The translations under genes were made by a program, and so were the position numbers. Source: Gammaproteobacteria bacterium (lineage in GTDB: Bacteria; Pseudomonadota; Gammaproteobacteria; SZUA-140). Taken from it: a DNA stretch of 48,648 bases. The DNA lies in assembly GCA_020847075.1 (NCBI GenBank), contig JADLCS010000011.1:1-48648 (forward strand). The letters are read 5' to 3'. The notes under the pieces are model-generated. The model was given only the letters and a program-made list of their open reading frames with translations. It did no database searches and was not told the DNA's origin. This document shows positions 30,586-40,397 of the stretch, one piece after another. Positions within the stretch are counted from its first letter, which is position 1; the number at the start of each line of letters is the position of its first letter.

Positions 30586-31601
30586 GCACGCGTGCGTTGG
30601 ACGCGATAGGCGACGATGCCCTCGATGCCCAGGCGGCGGACTGGATCGTTCGGCTCACGGCGGACGACGTGGCCGAGCGCGCCCGCGCCCGCGCGGGTTT
30701 CGAGGCCTGGCGGCGGACCAGTCCGCGCCACGCGGAGGCGGCGGCCTCCATGGAGAGTCTCATCGCCCGGGTCGAGGGCATGCGCGCTCAGGCCCGGCCG
30801 GCACGCGCCGCGCTGGATGCCGCGCGCCCGCGGGGGCGCAGGCGCGGCCAGGTCCGGCGCGCGGCGACCGCATTGATGATGGCCTTCGCGCTGGCGCTGC
30901 CGGTTGGGTTCGCGCTGCAGGCCTGGCCGCCGTCGTACCTGCTGGCGGATATGCGCACCACGACCGGTGAGTGGCGGGAGGACATTCTGGAAGACGGTAC
31001 GCGTCTGACCCTCAGCGGCGCCAGCGCGGTCAATCTGCGTTTCGACGCGGAGCGGCGCACCGTGGAGCTGGTGCGGGGCGAGGTGCTGATCGAGGTCGCG
31101 CGCGATCCGGCGCGGCCGTTCCTGGTGGAGACCGCGCACGGTCGCATCCGCGCCCTGGGCACGCGCTTCGTCGTCCGCCGGCAGGCCGAAGATACCGTGC
31201 TGACCATGCTCGAATCCAGGGTCTCGGTGCGGACCGCCGCCCGGCGCACCGCGGCCGGCGAGGATGAGGTCCTCGTGGGCGCCGGCCAGCGCGTCCACAT
31301 CCGCGCCGACGGCGTCGGCCCCGTGGAAGCGGTAGACGCCCGCGGCGTCTCGGACGCCTGGCGGTTCCATCAACTGGTGGTGCAGGGCCGGCCGCTGCCG
31401 GAGGTGCTCGACGAACTGGGTCGGCATCGCCCCGGCCTCATCCGCTACGACCGCGAACGCCTCCAGGATATCCACGTCTCCGCCGTCCTGCCGCTCGACG
31501 ATACCGGCCGCGCGCTGGAACTGCTGGCCGCCAGTTTCCCGGCCCTGCGTATCCGCACGCTCACGCCCTACCTGGTGATGGTGGACCGGCCGCGCGACTG
31601 A
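30582..31601 (+). CDS. FecR-like inner-membrane anti-sigma/signal transducer
   Basis: 339 residues. The N-terminal cytoplasmic part (QAADWIVRLTADD, GFEAWRRTSPRHAEA) is the anti-sigma domain; one membrane segment lies at about residues 95-112 (ALMMAFALALPVGFAL); the periplasmic FecR domain follows (DILEDGTRLTLSGASAVNLRF, RTVELVRGEVLIEVA, FLVETAHGRIRALGTRFVVR). The C-terminal STN-like part (RPLPEVLDELGRHRPGLIRYD) should contact the receptor's signalling domain. Translationally coupled to the sigma factor gene through a four-base overlap. Confidence 0.93.
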   Translation: MSTRALDAIGDDALDAQAADWIVRLTADDVAERARARAGFEAWRRTSPRHAEAAASMESLIARVEGMRAQARPARAALDAARPRGRRRGQVRRAATALMMAFALALPVGFALQAWPPSYLLADMRTTTGEWREDILEDGTRLTLSGASAVNLRFDAERRTVELVRGEVLIEVARDPARPFLVETAHGRIRALGTRFVVRRQAEDTVLTMLESRVSVRTAARRTAAGEDEVLVGAGQRVHIRADGVGPVEAVDARGVSDAWRFHQLVVQGRPLPEVLDELGRHRPGLIRYDRERLQDIHVSAVLPLDDTGRALELLAASFPALRIRTLTPYLVMVDRPRD

Positions 31602-31729
31602 ACGGGCTTGCGCGCCCGCGCCCCGGGACATTCCGCCCCGTCTCCGGGAATTTCGCGCCGGCCGGTTCCATTTTCCGGGTCCCCGCTCGTCAAGGCTGAT
31701 GAGACCGATCACACGAGGGAACCGTCACC

Positions 31730-34108
31730 ATGCCGTTCATACACATCCCCGGACACCTGCGGGCGTCCGCCGTCGCCGTTACGCTCGTCGCCATCCTGCC
31801 GGCCGCCGGTTTTTGCGGCCAGGCCCGCGCCGAGGCGGCGGAATCCCTGCGTCAATACGACATCCCGGCCGGGTCGCTGGCCGAGGCGCTCAACCGTTAC
31901 GCCCAGCAGTCCGGCGTCGCGCTGGTGGTGGACGCCGACAAGATACAGGGCCTGCGCACGGAAGGTCTGCGTGGCGGCTACGGCGTGGAGGAGGGGTTCA
32001 ATACCCTGCTGCGCGGCAGCGGCTATGTCGTCGGCAGGACGGCCGCCGGCTACGTGCTGCTGCCCGCGCCCGAGGGCGCGAACGACGGTCTGCTGTTGCC
32101 GGCGGTGGAGGTGACGGCGGAGGGGCGGGGGATGGCCACGACGGAAACGGCCTACGGGCCGGTGAAGGGTTACGCCGCGCGGCGCAGCGCGACCGCGACC
32201 AAGACGGACACGCCGCTGCTCGAGACCCCGCAGTCGGTCACCGTGGTGACGCGCGACCAGATCGTCGAGACGGGCGCGACCACGCTGGATCAGGCGCTGA
32301 GCTACGCCGCGGGCGTGCGCGGCGCCATCTGGGGCGTCAGCACGCGCCTGGATGGACCGCAGGTGCGCGGCGGTGAACCGATCATCTATCTCGACGGCCT
32401 GAACGACCTGGTCCAGTACTGGACCAGTACCCCGCGCGTCGAACCTTATCTGCTCGAACGGGTGGAGGTGCTGCGCGGGCCGTCGTCCATGCTGTTCGGG
32501 CAGGGGACGACGGCCGGCGTCATCAACAACGTGAGCAAGCCGCCCCTCGACGAGACGCAGCGCGAGATCGGTGTGCAGATCGGCAGCTTCGACCGCCGCC
32601 AGATCCAGACGGACCTGACCGGGCCGCTGACGGAGGACGGCGAGTGGCTGTACCGGCTGGTGGCGGTGGGCCGCGAGAGCGGCACGCAGATGGACTATGG
32701 CCAGGACGACCGCCGGCTCATCGCGCCTTCATTAACCTGGCGCCCGAACGACGCCACCGAATGGACGCTCCGCCTCAAGTGGCAGCAGGATCGCGGCGGC
32801 GGCGATTCCGGCAACGCCTTGCCCTGGGAGGGCACCATCCTGCCGAATCCGAACGGCCGCATCCCGCGCGACACCTTCGTCGGCGAACCCGACGCCGATT
32901 TCTTCAATGTCGACAGCCTGCAGTTCGGGTGGTCCTTCACACGCCAGCTCGACGAACGGTGGAAATTCCGGCAGAACCTGCGCGTGACCGACAACGACGT
33001 GGACTACGCGGCCATCGACGCCTTCGCGCCGTATCTGGACGCGGACCAGCGCATCGCCGACCGCGTCGGCTACGCCTGGAAGACGCAGGCGCGCATCCTG
33101 GCCGCCGATCAGCACCTGGAAGGCGCCTTGAAGACCGGCGCCGTCGAGCACCGTCTTCTGGCCGGCTTCGACGCGCTGCGCTATCACGAGAGCGGCGAGG
33201 AGGCAGGCGACGTCGGCATCGCGGACGGCGGGACGCTGGCGCCCATCGACATCTATGCGCCCGTGTACGATCCCGCGTACGTGATCCCGCCCTATGCGGA
33301 CATCGCCACCAACGGCATCACGCAACTGGGGCTTTATCTACAGGATCAGATGCGGCTGGATTCCTGGATCCTGGTCGCCGGCCTGCGGCACGACCGCGCG
33401 AAGAACTGGGAGCGCGGCGCGGCGGACCGCAAGGAGAACGCGAACACCAAACGCCTGGGCGCGATGTACGAGTTCGCCGGCGGCCTGGTGCCCTATGTCA
33501 GCTACAGCGAGTCCTTCCAGCCGCAGGCCAATACCGCCAGCGGGCAGCGGCTGAAGCCGTTGCGCGGCGAGCAGTGGGAGGCGGGCGTCAAGTACGAGCC
33601 GCCCGGCGCCGGCTGGCGCGCGAACGCGGCCGTGTACGACCTGAAGGAAAAGAACCGCACGGTGGAGATCTCGCCCACCGAGGTGTCACAGAGGGGACGG
33701 ACCGAGAACACCGGCGTCGAGCTCGAGTGGGTGGGGCAGGTCGCCGATGCCGTCGAGATCAACGCGAACTACACCTATACGAACGTGGACGAGGAACTGA
33801 CCGGCATGCCCGAACGGCGCGCCGCGATCTGGGGCGCCTGGCGTTTCGCCGTCGGCGGCCTGAGCGGTTTTTCGCTTGGCCTGGGTACGCAGTACGCCAG
33901 TGAGTTCACCGACGGCGAGGGCACGCCGACCACGCCGTCGGTCACGATCCTGGACGCGCTGCTCGCGTGGGAGAACGAGCGCCTGCGCCTGGCACTCAAC
34001 GCCAGCAACCTGACCGACAAGGAATATTTCAGCAACTGCTGGTCCTGGGGTACGTGCAGCTACGGCCCGGCGCGCAGCGTTCTGCTCGGCGCGACCTATC
34101 GTTTCTGA
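31730..34108 (+). CDS. TonB-dependent siderophore receptor with N-terminal STN signalling domain
   Basis: 792 residues: signal peptide (about 1-34), STN domain (about 40-115: YDIPAGSLAEALNRYAQQSG, GGYGVEEGFNTLLRGSGY), plug (LLETPQSVTVVTRDQIVE, ERVEVLRGPSSMLFGQGTTAGVINNVSK) and a beta barrel ending NLTDKEYFSNCW... and RSVLLGATYRF. The STN domain plus upstream fecI/fecR genes define a transducer-type receptor that reports ligand binding to the cytoplasm. The plug and barrel resemble ferric hydroxamate and ferric-coprogen/pyoverdine receptors, but the ligand cannot be named. No siderophore synthesis genes are in the window, so it probably scavenges xenosiderophores. Confidence 0.94.
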   Translation: MPFIHIPGHLRASAVAVTLVAILPAAGFCGQARAEAAESLRQYDIPAGSLAEALNRYAQQSGVALVVDADKIQGLRTEGLRGGYGVEEGFNTLLRGSGYVVGRTAAGYVLLPAPEGANDGLLLPAVEVTAEGRGMATTETAYGPVKGYAARRSATATKTDTPLLETPQSVTVVTRDQIVETGATTLDQALSYAAGVRGAIWGVSTRLDGPQVRGGEPIIYLDGLNDLVQYWTSTPRVEPYLLERVEVLRGPSSMLFGQGTTAGVINNVSKPPLDETQREIGVQIGSFDRRQIQTDLTGPLTEDGEWLYRLVAVGRESGTQMDYGQDDRRLIAPSLTWRPNDATEWTLRLKWQQDRGGGDSGNALPWEGTILPNPNGRIPRDTFVGEPDADFFNVDSLQFGWSFTRQLDERWKFRQNLRVTDNDVDYAAIDAFAPYLDADQRIADRVGYAWKTQARILAADQHLEGALKTGAVEHRLLAGFDALRYHESGEEAGDVGIADGGTLAPIDIYAPVYDPAYVIPPYADIATNGITQLGLYLQDQMRLDSWILVAGLRHDRAKNWERGAADRKENANTKRLGAMYEFAGGLVPYVSYSESFQPQANTASGQRLKPLRGEQWEAGVKYEPPGAGWRANAAVYDLKEKNRTVEISPTEVSQRGRTENTGVELEWVGQVADAVEINANYTYTNVDEELTGMPERRAAIWGAWRFAVGGLSGFSLGLGTQYASEFTDGEGTPTTPSVTILDALLAWENERLRLALNASNLTDKEYFSNCWSWGTCSYGPARSVLLGATYRF

Positions 34109-34130
34109 GGCGGGGGCTGGCCTGTGCTAA

Positions 34131-34670
<540 letters not shown>

Positions 34671-34740
34671 AGACCGGCGTTTCGCCCGCATATCCCGCCG
34701 GTTCGACGGCCATTTACCGCAGACATCCCCGGGAGTTTCC

Positions 34741-35013
34741 ATGAATTCCGCCTCACGACCGCCCCGCACGATCCTCGGCCTGCGCAAGCTGCCCGCGCGC
34801 TATGCCGGTTTCGTGATGCCGTTTCTTCTGTCCGTCTTCATGAGCGGCGTGGTCTCGCTGATCAGCACGTTGCACAGCCTCGGCCTCGTCCATGACCTGC
34901 CCCGACTCTGGATCGGGGCCTGGGTCGTGTCCTGGGGCATCGCCTTCCCGACCCTGCTGCTGGTGCTGCCGGTGGTCAGGCGGCTGACCCGGCTGATCGT
35001 CGAGACGCCCTGA
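34741..35013 (+). CDS. Small DUF2798-type membrane protein
   Basis: 90 residues with two hydrophobic helices (YAGFVMPFLLSVFMSGVVSLIS and AWVVSWGIAFPTLLLVLPVV) joined by a short loop, then a basic tail VRRLTRLI. The length and the pattern of conserved polar residues (FMSG, SWGIAFP) match DUF2798 proteins, which have no assigned function. It ends against the hairpin at 35013-35056. Confidence 0.8.
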   Translation: MNSASRPPRTILGLRKLPARYAGFVMPFLLSVFMSGVVSLISTLHSLGLVHDLPRLWIGAWVVSWGIAFPTLLLVLPVVRRLTRLIVETP

Positions 35014-35056
35014 AAAAACGCGGGCCGGAGACGGGGCGCCCAGTCTCCGGCCCGCG
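35013..35056 (-). terminator. Rho-independent terminator of rnk
   Basis: A 14-bp perfect stem (CGCGGGCCGGAGAC at 35019-35032 paired with 35043-35056) with a 10-base loop. On the minus strand it is followed by six T residues, so it terminates transcription coming leftward from rnk. On the plus strand there is no T tract, but the stem still follows the DUF2798 stop directly. Confidence 0.85.
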
Positions 35057-35079
35057 CGCCCGCGCCCTTCATCTCAGCG

Positions 35080-35490
35080 TCAGCGATGGTATTCGCCCAT
35101 TGCCTCCGGCTGCCGCAGGATCTCCAGGATGCGCAACTGCGCCTTGCGGCCGCCGGGGATCTGCCAGGAGATGGTCTGTCCCACCGAGAGCCCGAGCAGG
35201 GCGCTGCCGACCGGGGCCAGCACGGAGATGGTGCCGGGCCGGTTGCCGCCTTCCGGATAGACCAGCGTGAGCTCGTGACTCTCGCCCGTCGCCTCATCGC
35301 GGAAGCGCACCGTCGAGTTCATGGTGACGACCTCGGGCGGGACCTCCGCGGGCTCGACGACCGTGGCCCGGTCGAGTTCCCCCCGCAGGGCCTCGACCCC
35401 CGGCAGACGCTTGCCGTCCGGCCGGTCCAGCAGACTCTCCAGTCGCTGCAGGTCCAGGCTGGATACGATGATGGGTGGTGGATTCTCCAT
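35080..35490 (-). CDS. rnk: Nucleoside diphosphate kinase regulator / GreA-GreB-like protein
   Basis: 136 residues. The N-terminal helical part (PPIIVSSLDLQRLESLLD) is typical of Rnk, and the C-terminal FKBP-like domain shared with GreA/GreB is clear (VVTMNSTVRFRD, ELTLVYPEG, SVLAPVGSALLGLSVGQTISWQIPGG). Rnk binds RNA polymerase but lacks the long coiled coil needed for cleavage factor activity. It has its own terminator and a 251-base upstream spacer (35491-35741) in which I see no gene or clear repeat. Confidence 0.93.
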   Translation of the reverse strand: MENPPPIIVSSLDLQRLESLLDRPDGKRLPGVEALRGELDRATVVEPAEVPPEVVTMNSTVRFRDEATGESHELTLVYPEGGNRPGTISVLAPVGSALLGLSVGQTISWQIPGGRKAQLRILEILRQPEAMGEYHR

Positions 35491-35741
35491 GGGTGTGTCC
35501 TCGTTGAACGGTGAAAAGGTCTCTCCGCGCCGGGGCCGTCGCCGAGGCGTGATACGCGTGGTCGGCGGGGCGGGTCTAGGCGCGTGCCAGGCGTCGCGCG
35601 GGCGCGGGGGATCGTCCGCGCGTCGGCGACAGGGGAGTGATCGAAAGCTGGAGCGGTTTGTCCGTGTTCACGTCCCGATTGTAGCGAAAGCCGCCGCGAA
35701 TGGAAGGGCCGTAGAGACAATAGGGGCGGATTCCGCCTTTT

Positions 35742-36491
35742 CTAGGGCGACAGGAGCCGGCGGTCGGGCAGAAGACGGCGCAAACGACGGTTGTCGACGC
35801 GTTTGCCGCGGGTGTCGGGCCGGCTTTCCGGCAGCGTGAAATCGGCCGGCAACCGTCCGTCGCGCCGGAAACGCGCCGCCAGTTCGCGCCAGGCCAGGGG
35901 TTCTCCGTTCGCGAGGTTGAGGCATTCACCGGGGCGCGGACGTTCCAGCAGGGACGCGACGACCTCGACGATGTCGTCGAGATGGATCAGATTGACGAGC
36001 CCGGCCCCGTCGCGGATGAGCCCGCGCCGCAGCCAGTCCGCGGGGTCGCGCCCGGGTCCGAAGATCCCGGCCAGGCGCAGCACCGTCGCGCCGCGCCGGC
36101 GCAGCCACTCCTCGCCCTGCACGCGCGGCTGCGTCGTGTCCGGCGGCGTCTCCTCGGTGACGGTGTGTACGGGCGTCGCCGCGGTCTCCGGTGCGAGATA
36201 GGCCGAGGTACTGCCCAGTACGATCAGATTCTCCGCCCGGTCCAGGCGCCCCGCATGGAATTCCCGCACCCGTTCGAGCGGCGCGGCCGGAAAGGTCCAG
36301 ACGACCGCGCGGCCCGCTACGGGCGGAGTGTCCCAGGTATCGCGCGCCTGTAGATCGAAGGTGCGCAGTCCCGCCTCCGCGGCCGGTGCGCGGCGCGTGG
36401 CGATCGCGGCGGGGAAACGCCGCATCAAGGCGCGCCCGACATAGCCGGCGCCGAGGATCGTAAGCGGATGGCGGGGTTCGCGTGGAGTCAC
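35742..36491 (-). CDS. NAD(P)-binding SDR-family protein (YeeZ-like)
   Basis: 249 residues with an N-terminal dinucleotide fold, ILGAGYVGRALMRRFP, and extended-SDR features: VLGSTSAYL, GEEWLRRRGATVLRLAGIFGPGRDPADWLR, LVNLIHLDDIVEVVASLLERP and LNLANGEPLAWREL. The usual catalytic YxxxK is not evident (EEWLRRR occupies that region), as in the atypical YeeZ-like group. It lies 18 bases downstream of the sugar dehydrogenase stop on the same strand and may be co-transcribed with it. Substrate unknown. Confidence 0.85.
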   Translation of the reverse strand: MTPREPRHPLTILGAGYVGRALMRRFPAAIATRRAPAAEAGLRTFDLQARDTWDTPPVAGRAVVWTFPAAPLERVREFHAGRLDRAENLIVLGSTSAYLAPETAATPVHTVTEETPPDTTQPRVQGEEWLRRRGATVLRLAGIFGPGRDPADWLRRGLIRDGAGLVNLIHLDDIVEVVASLLERPRPGECLNLANGEPLAWRELAARFRRDGRLPADFTLPESRPDTRGKRVDNRRLRRLLPDRRLLSP

Positions 36492-36509
36492 GCCGCGGGG
36501 CTCCCTGCG

Positions 36510-37709
36510 TCAGGGCAGCGTGATCTTGTAAATGCTGCCGTCGGCATAGTCGGCCAGATAGAGATCGCCGTGCTCGTCTTCGCCGAAGGCGGAGAGGCGA
36601 AGCGCCGATTCCAGCAGCAATCGATTGTCCCAGGCCGCGCCGTTCCGGCGCAGGCCCCGGATGCGGCCGCTGCAGAAGTCTCCGTACAGGTAGGTGCCCT
36701 GGAGCCCGGGATATTCCGCGCCGCGATAGACGAACCCGCCGGTGACGGAGCAGTCGCCGCCGTCATGGCTATACTCCGCCACCGGCGGCGTCAGTCCGGT
36801 CGTGTCGCAGGTCGGGACATTCGCGGGATAGCAGTGCATGCCTTCCATGAGATTCCAGCCGTAATTCTCGCCGCCGCCCGCGGCGGGCTGGACGTCGATC
36901 TCCTCGTAACGGGACTGGCCGACGTCCGCGATATAGAGTTCGCCGGTGAGGCGGTCGAAGGAGAAACGCCAGGGATTGCGCAGGCCGTAGGCCCAGATCT
37001 CGGGGCGCGCGCCCGTGACGCCGACGAAGGGATTGTCGGGCGGGACGAGGTACGCTTCGGCGCCGGGGTCCTGTTCCACGTCGATGCGCAGGATCTTGCC
37101 GAGCAGCGTGGCGAGGGACTGGCCGTTGCCCTGCGGATCACCGCCGCTGCCGCCGTCCCCGAGCGCGATGTACAGATAGCCGTCTGGCCCGAAGGCGAGC
37201 TGTCCGCCGTTGTGATTCGCGTAGGGTTGCGCGACCCGCAGCAGGATCTCCTCGCTGTCGGGATCGGCCGTGTCGGGGTTCGCGCCGAGCCGGTGGAAGC
37301 GCGCGACGACGGTGTCGCCGCCGGTGTCGGTGTAATCGGCGTAGAAGTATCCCTTGGTTGCGTAGTCCGGCGGGAAGGCGATGCCCAGCAGGCCCTGTTC
37401 GCCTCCGTTCGAGCCGACCCGGTCGGAGATGTCCAGGAACGGCGTCCGTAAGGAGGTTCCGGTCTCCAGCGCCACGATGGTCCCGCGGCGTTCGACGATG
37501 AACAGGCGGCCGCTGCCGTCTCCCGCGTGGGTGATCTGCACCGGCTGGTCCGTCGCCGTGGCGATCTCGATCAGGGCGAGCGCCGGCGGATCCCCGGCCC
37601 GGGCGGGTCCGTCGCCGCGTTCGCAGGCGGCCAGCAGCAGCGACAGGGAGAGCAGCGCCGCCGTCGCGGGGCGCGGTCGCGGGAGGCCGCTTGGATAGGA
37701 TCGTTTCAT
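36510..37709 (-). CDS. PQQ-type soluble aldose dehydrogenase family lipoprotein
   Basis: 399 residues. A signal peptide ends in the lipobox LLLAAC (Cys near 29), so the mature protein is membrane-anchored and faces the periplasm. The six-bladed beta-propeller of the soluble glucose/aldose dehydrogenase family is visible: VQITHAGDGSGRLFIVERRG, GGEQGLLGIAFPPDY, NHNGGQLAFGPDGYLYIALGDGG, EIWAYGLRNPWRFSFD, DVGQSRYEEID and GENYGWN. These include the His and Asp-Gly motifs that hold PQQ and calcium in relatives. Whether this member binds PQQ is unproven; no pqq genes are nearby. Confidence 0.9.
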   Translation of the reverse strand: MKRSYPSGLPRPRPATAALLSLSLLLAACERGDGPARAGDPPALALIEIATATDQPVQITHAGDGSGRLFIVERRGTIVALETGTSLRTPFLDISDRVGSNGGEQGLLGIAFPPDYATKGYFYADYTDTGGDTVVARFHRLGANPDTADPDSEEILLRVAQPYANHNGGQLAFGPDGYLYIALGDGGSGGDPQGNGQSLATLLGKILRIDVEQDPGAEAYLVPPDNPFVGVTGARPEIWAYGLRNPWRFSFDRLTGELYIADVGQSRYEEIDVQPAAGGGENYGWNLMEGMHCYPANVPTCDTTGLTPPVAEYSHDGGDCSVTGGFVYRGAEYPGLQGTYLYGDFCSGRIRGLRRNGAAWDNRLLLESALRLSAFGEDEHGDLYLADYADGSIYKITLP

Positions 37710-37813
37710 GAAGAGTCTCCTTGTCTTCCCGCCTCCGTGTGAATGGCTGGTATATTGCCACGGATGAATACCGGCTGTCCGTTTCCGCCCGCATACCCTC
37801 CGTCCGTGGATCG

Positions 37814-39067
37814 ATGTCGCGCGTCGCGATAATCGGCGGCGGACCCGCCGGCCTGATGGCGGCCGAAGAGGCCGCCCGTGACGGGATCGGCGTGGCCCTG
37901 TTCGACGCCATGCCGTCGGTGGGGCGTAAATTCCTGCTCGCCGGCAAGGGCGGTCTGAATCTCACCCATTCCGAGCCGCGCCCGGCGGTTCTCGCCCGTT
38001 ACGGTGCGCGCGGCGATCGCCTCGCGGCGGTGCTGAACGACTTCGGTCCGGAGGCGCTGCGCGCCTGGGCGGGCGGGCTGGGCATCGAGACCTTCGTGGG
38101 CACGTCCGGGCGCGTCTTCCCCGTCGGGATGAAGGCGGCGCCGCTGCTGCGCGCCTGGCTGCACCGTCTGCGCGGGCATGGGGTGCGTATCCATGTGCGC
38201 CATCGCTGGCGCGGCTGGACGGAGGACGGTGCGCTGGTCTTCGATACGCCGCAGGGTCCGTGCGAGGTGAGCGCCGATGCCACGGTGCTGGCCCTGGGCG
38301 GCGCGAGCTGGCCGCAACTGGGTTCCGACGGGGCGTGGACGGATCCGTTGCGGCGCCGCGGCGTGACGATCGCGCCGCTGCGGCCGGCGAACTGCGGTTT
38401 CGACGCGGAGTGGAGCGGGCATTTCCGGACCCGCTTCGCGGGCCATCCGGTGAAGACGGTGACGGCGGTGCTGCCCGCAGCCGACGGCGCGGAACGCCGC
38501 GTGCGGGGCGAGTTCACGATCACCGACGCCGGCGTCGAGGGCGGCCTGATCTATGCCTTGTCCGCCCCGCTGCGCGATACGATCTCCGCGCAGGGCGAGG
38601 CCGTCCTGCGCCTCGATCTCGTCCCCGACCGCGAGCCCGGGCGCGTGTGCGCCGAACTGGCCCGGCCGCGCGGCTCGGATTCGATGGCGTCGCATCTGCG
38701 CCGCCGCCTGGGGATCGGAGGCGTGAAGGCGGGCCTGCTGCGCGAGTGCGTGCCGCGGGAGGATCTGGCGGACATGGAGCGGCTGGCGCGCGCGATCAAG
38801 TCCCTGCCGCTGCGGCTGCGCGCCGCCCGGCCCGTGTCCGAGGCGATCAGCACCGCGGGCGGCCTCCCCTTCGAGGCGCTCGACGAGCGCCTGATGATCC
38901 GGGCGCTGCCCGGTGTATTCTGCGCCGGCGAGATGCTGGACTGGGAGGCGCCGACGGGCGGCTATCTGCTGAGCGCCTGCTTCGCGACCGGCCATGCCGC
39001 CGGTCGCGGCGCGCTGGCGTGGCTCACGGCGGAATCCGGACCGCCTGGCATCGGGAGGCCGGCATGA
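37814..39067 (+). CDS. FAD-dependent oxidoreductase, HI0933/BaiN-like (TIGR03862 type)
   Basis: 417 residues with the FAD-binding N-terminus VAIIGGGPAGLMAAEEAA, the family hallmark GRKFLLAGKGGLNLTHSE, a second nucleotide motif ALGGASWPQLGSDG, and the C-terminal VFCAGEMLDWEAPTGGYLLSACFATGHAAG. The longest upstream frame adds residues without conservation, so the ATG at 37814 is preferred. It is divergent from the sugar dehydrogenase and overlaps the following phosphoesterase gene by four bases (ATGA). The physiological reaction of this family is not settled. Confidence 0.9.
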   Translation: MSRVAIIGGGPAGLMAAEEAARDGIGVALFDAMPSVGRKFLLAGKGGLNLTHSEPRPAVLARYGARGDRLAAVLNDFGPEALRAWAGGLGIETFVGTSGRVFPVGMKAAPLLRAWLHRLRGHGVRIHVRHRWRGWTEDGALVFDTPQGPCEVSADATVLALGGASWPQLGSDGAWTDPLRRRGVTIAPLRPANCGFDAEWSGHFRTRFAGHPVKTVTAVLPAADGAERRVRGEFTITDAGVEGGLIYALSAPLRDTISAQGEAVLRLDLVPDREPGRVCAELARPRGSDSMASHLRRRLGIGGVKAGLLRECVPREDLADMERLARAIKSLPLRLRAARPVSEAISTAGGLPFEALDERLMIRALPGVFCAGEMLDWEAPTGGYLLSACFATGHAAGRGALAWLTAESGPPGIGRPA

Positions 39068-39552
39068 CTGCGCGTCGATCGTTTACCGTCGGCCTCATCT
39101 CCGATACGCATGGCCTGCTGCGCCCCGAGGCGCTGCAGGCGCTGCGCGGCAGCGACTTCATCGTGCACGCGGGGGACATCGGCTCGCCCGACATCCTGAC
39201 GGCGCTGGCGGGGCTGGCGTCGGTGACCGCGATCCGCGGCAATAACGATCGCGAGGCCTGGGCGGCCGGCCTGGCGGATACCGCGACGCTGACGGTCGGC
39301 GCGTGCGCGCTGTATGTCCTGCACTCGCTCGCCGATCTCGCCCTGGACCCGGCGGCGGCCGGGTTTCGGGTGGTGGTGTCCGGGCACTCGCACCGCCCGG
39401 GATGGCGCGAGGCGGACGGCGTGCTGTACGTGAATCCGGGCAGCGCCGGGCCGCGCCGTTTCAGCCTCCCGGTCACGGTCGGGCGGCTGGCCGTCGAGGG
39501 CGACCGGGTCACGCCGCGGTTGATCGCGCTGGCGCCGGAACCGGCGGATTGA
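39064..39552 (+). CDS. YfcE/MJ0936-type metallophosphoesterase
   Basis: 162 residues with the complete dimetal phosphoesterase set: SDTHG, HAGDIG, RGNND, LHSLAD (in place of the usual LTHG), SGHSH and NPGS. The third histidine-bearing motif, normally a GH or THG, is changed, which could affect activity. The family hydrolyses phosphodiesters in vitro; the cellular substrate is unknown. Translationally coupled to the flavoprotein gene upstream. Confidence 0.92.
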   Translation: MTARRSFTVGLISDTHGLLRPEALQALRGSDFIVHAGDIGSPDILTALAGLASVTAIRGNNDREAWAAGLADTATLTVGACALYVLHSLADLALDPAAAGFRVVVSGHSHRPGWREADGVLYVNPGSAGPRRFSLPVTVGRLAVEGDRVTPRLIALAPEPAD

Positions 39553-39665
39553 CCCCCAGTCCGGGCGCGGGATGCCGGACTCCGGACGGTTGGGATATCA
39601 TGCCACCGGACGGGCGGCCCGGGCGTCGGGCCCTATTATGAACGACGATCACGAGGAGATCCTGT

Positions 39666-40388
39666 ATGCGTAAATCCGGTTTGGCGGCCCTCGCGGCCAT
39701 GGCGGTTTCGGGCGGCGCGCTGGCCTGGAATCCGCCCGCCGTGGATTACTCCGCCGACGAGACGATGGAGACCGCCGAGTTCTCCATCGAAGGGCAGGTC
39801 TATGCGTCGCAGGGGAAGGAGCGGCGCGAGACGCTGATGGAGGGGATGCGCCAGATCATGATCCTGCGCCCGGACAAGAAGCTCATATGGACGTTGATGC
39901 CGGACCAGCGCATGTACATCGAGGTGAAGCCGGGGACCGACAAGGCCGGTTCCGGCGCCGACCCGGGCGACCTTTCCGGGTATGAGATCGAGCAGACGAC
40001 CCTGGGCGAGGAGGAGGTCAACGGCGTGATGACCACCAAGAGCAAGATCGTCATGACCGGGAAGACGGGCGCAAAGATGGGCGGTTTCTGGTGGACGAGC
40101 AAGGACGGGATCGTGGTAAAGATGGACGTGCTCGCGATGGACAAGGGCGACAAGACCCGGATCAAGAAAGAGCTCAGGAATCTGCGGGTGGGTCCACAGG
40201 ATCCCGCCCTGTTCGAGATCCCCGCGGGATATGCCCGGATGGACATGATGAACATGCTGATGGGGGGTGGAGGCGGGGAAGACGCCGGGGCCGGGGAGAC
40301 GGCGTCGGGCGCAGAAGCGCCGCCCGCGGAAGAGAAAAAGGAGAAGCGCGGTTTCGGGTTGAAGAACATCATCGACATGGTGCGGTGA
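39666..40388 (+). CDS. Exported DUF4412-like protein
   Basis: 240 residues with a signal peptide (about 1-20, ending GGALA) and a LolA-like half-barrel body: FSIEGQVYASQGKERRETLMEGMRQI, DKKLIWTLMPDQRMYIEV, GFWWTSKDGIVVKMDVL. The C-terminal 45 residues are a glycine/alanine/glutamate-rich linker followed by a basic amphipathic end (KKEKRGFGLKNIIDMVR). Proteins of this kind monitor or carry hydrophobic molecules in the periplasm, but function is unknown. The next gene starts 9 bases later and is also exported, suggesting a two-gene operon. Confidence 0.8.
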   Translation: MRKSGLAALAAMAVSGGALAWNPPAVDYSADETMETAEFSIEGQVYASQGKERRETLMEGMRQIMILRPDKKLIWTLMPDQRMYIEVKPGTDKAGSGADPGDLSGYEIEQTTLGEEEVNGVMTTKSKIVMTGKTGAKMGGFWWTSKDGIVVKMDVLAMDKGDKTRIKKELRNLRVGPQDPALFEIPAGYARMDMMNMLMGGGGGEDAGAGETASGAEAPPAEEKKEKRGFGLKNIIDMVR

Positions 40389-40397
40389 GGGCGCGAC

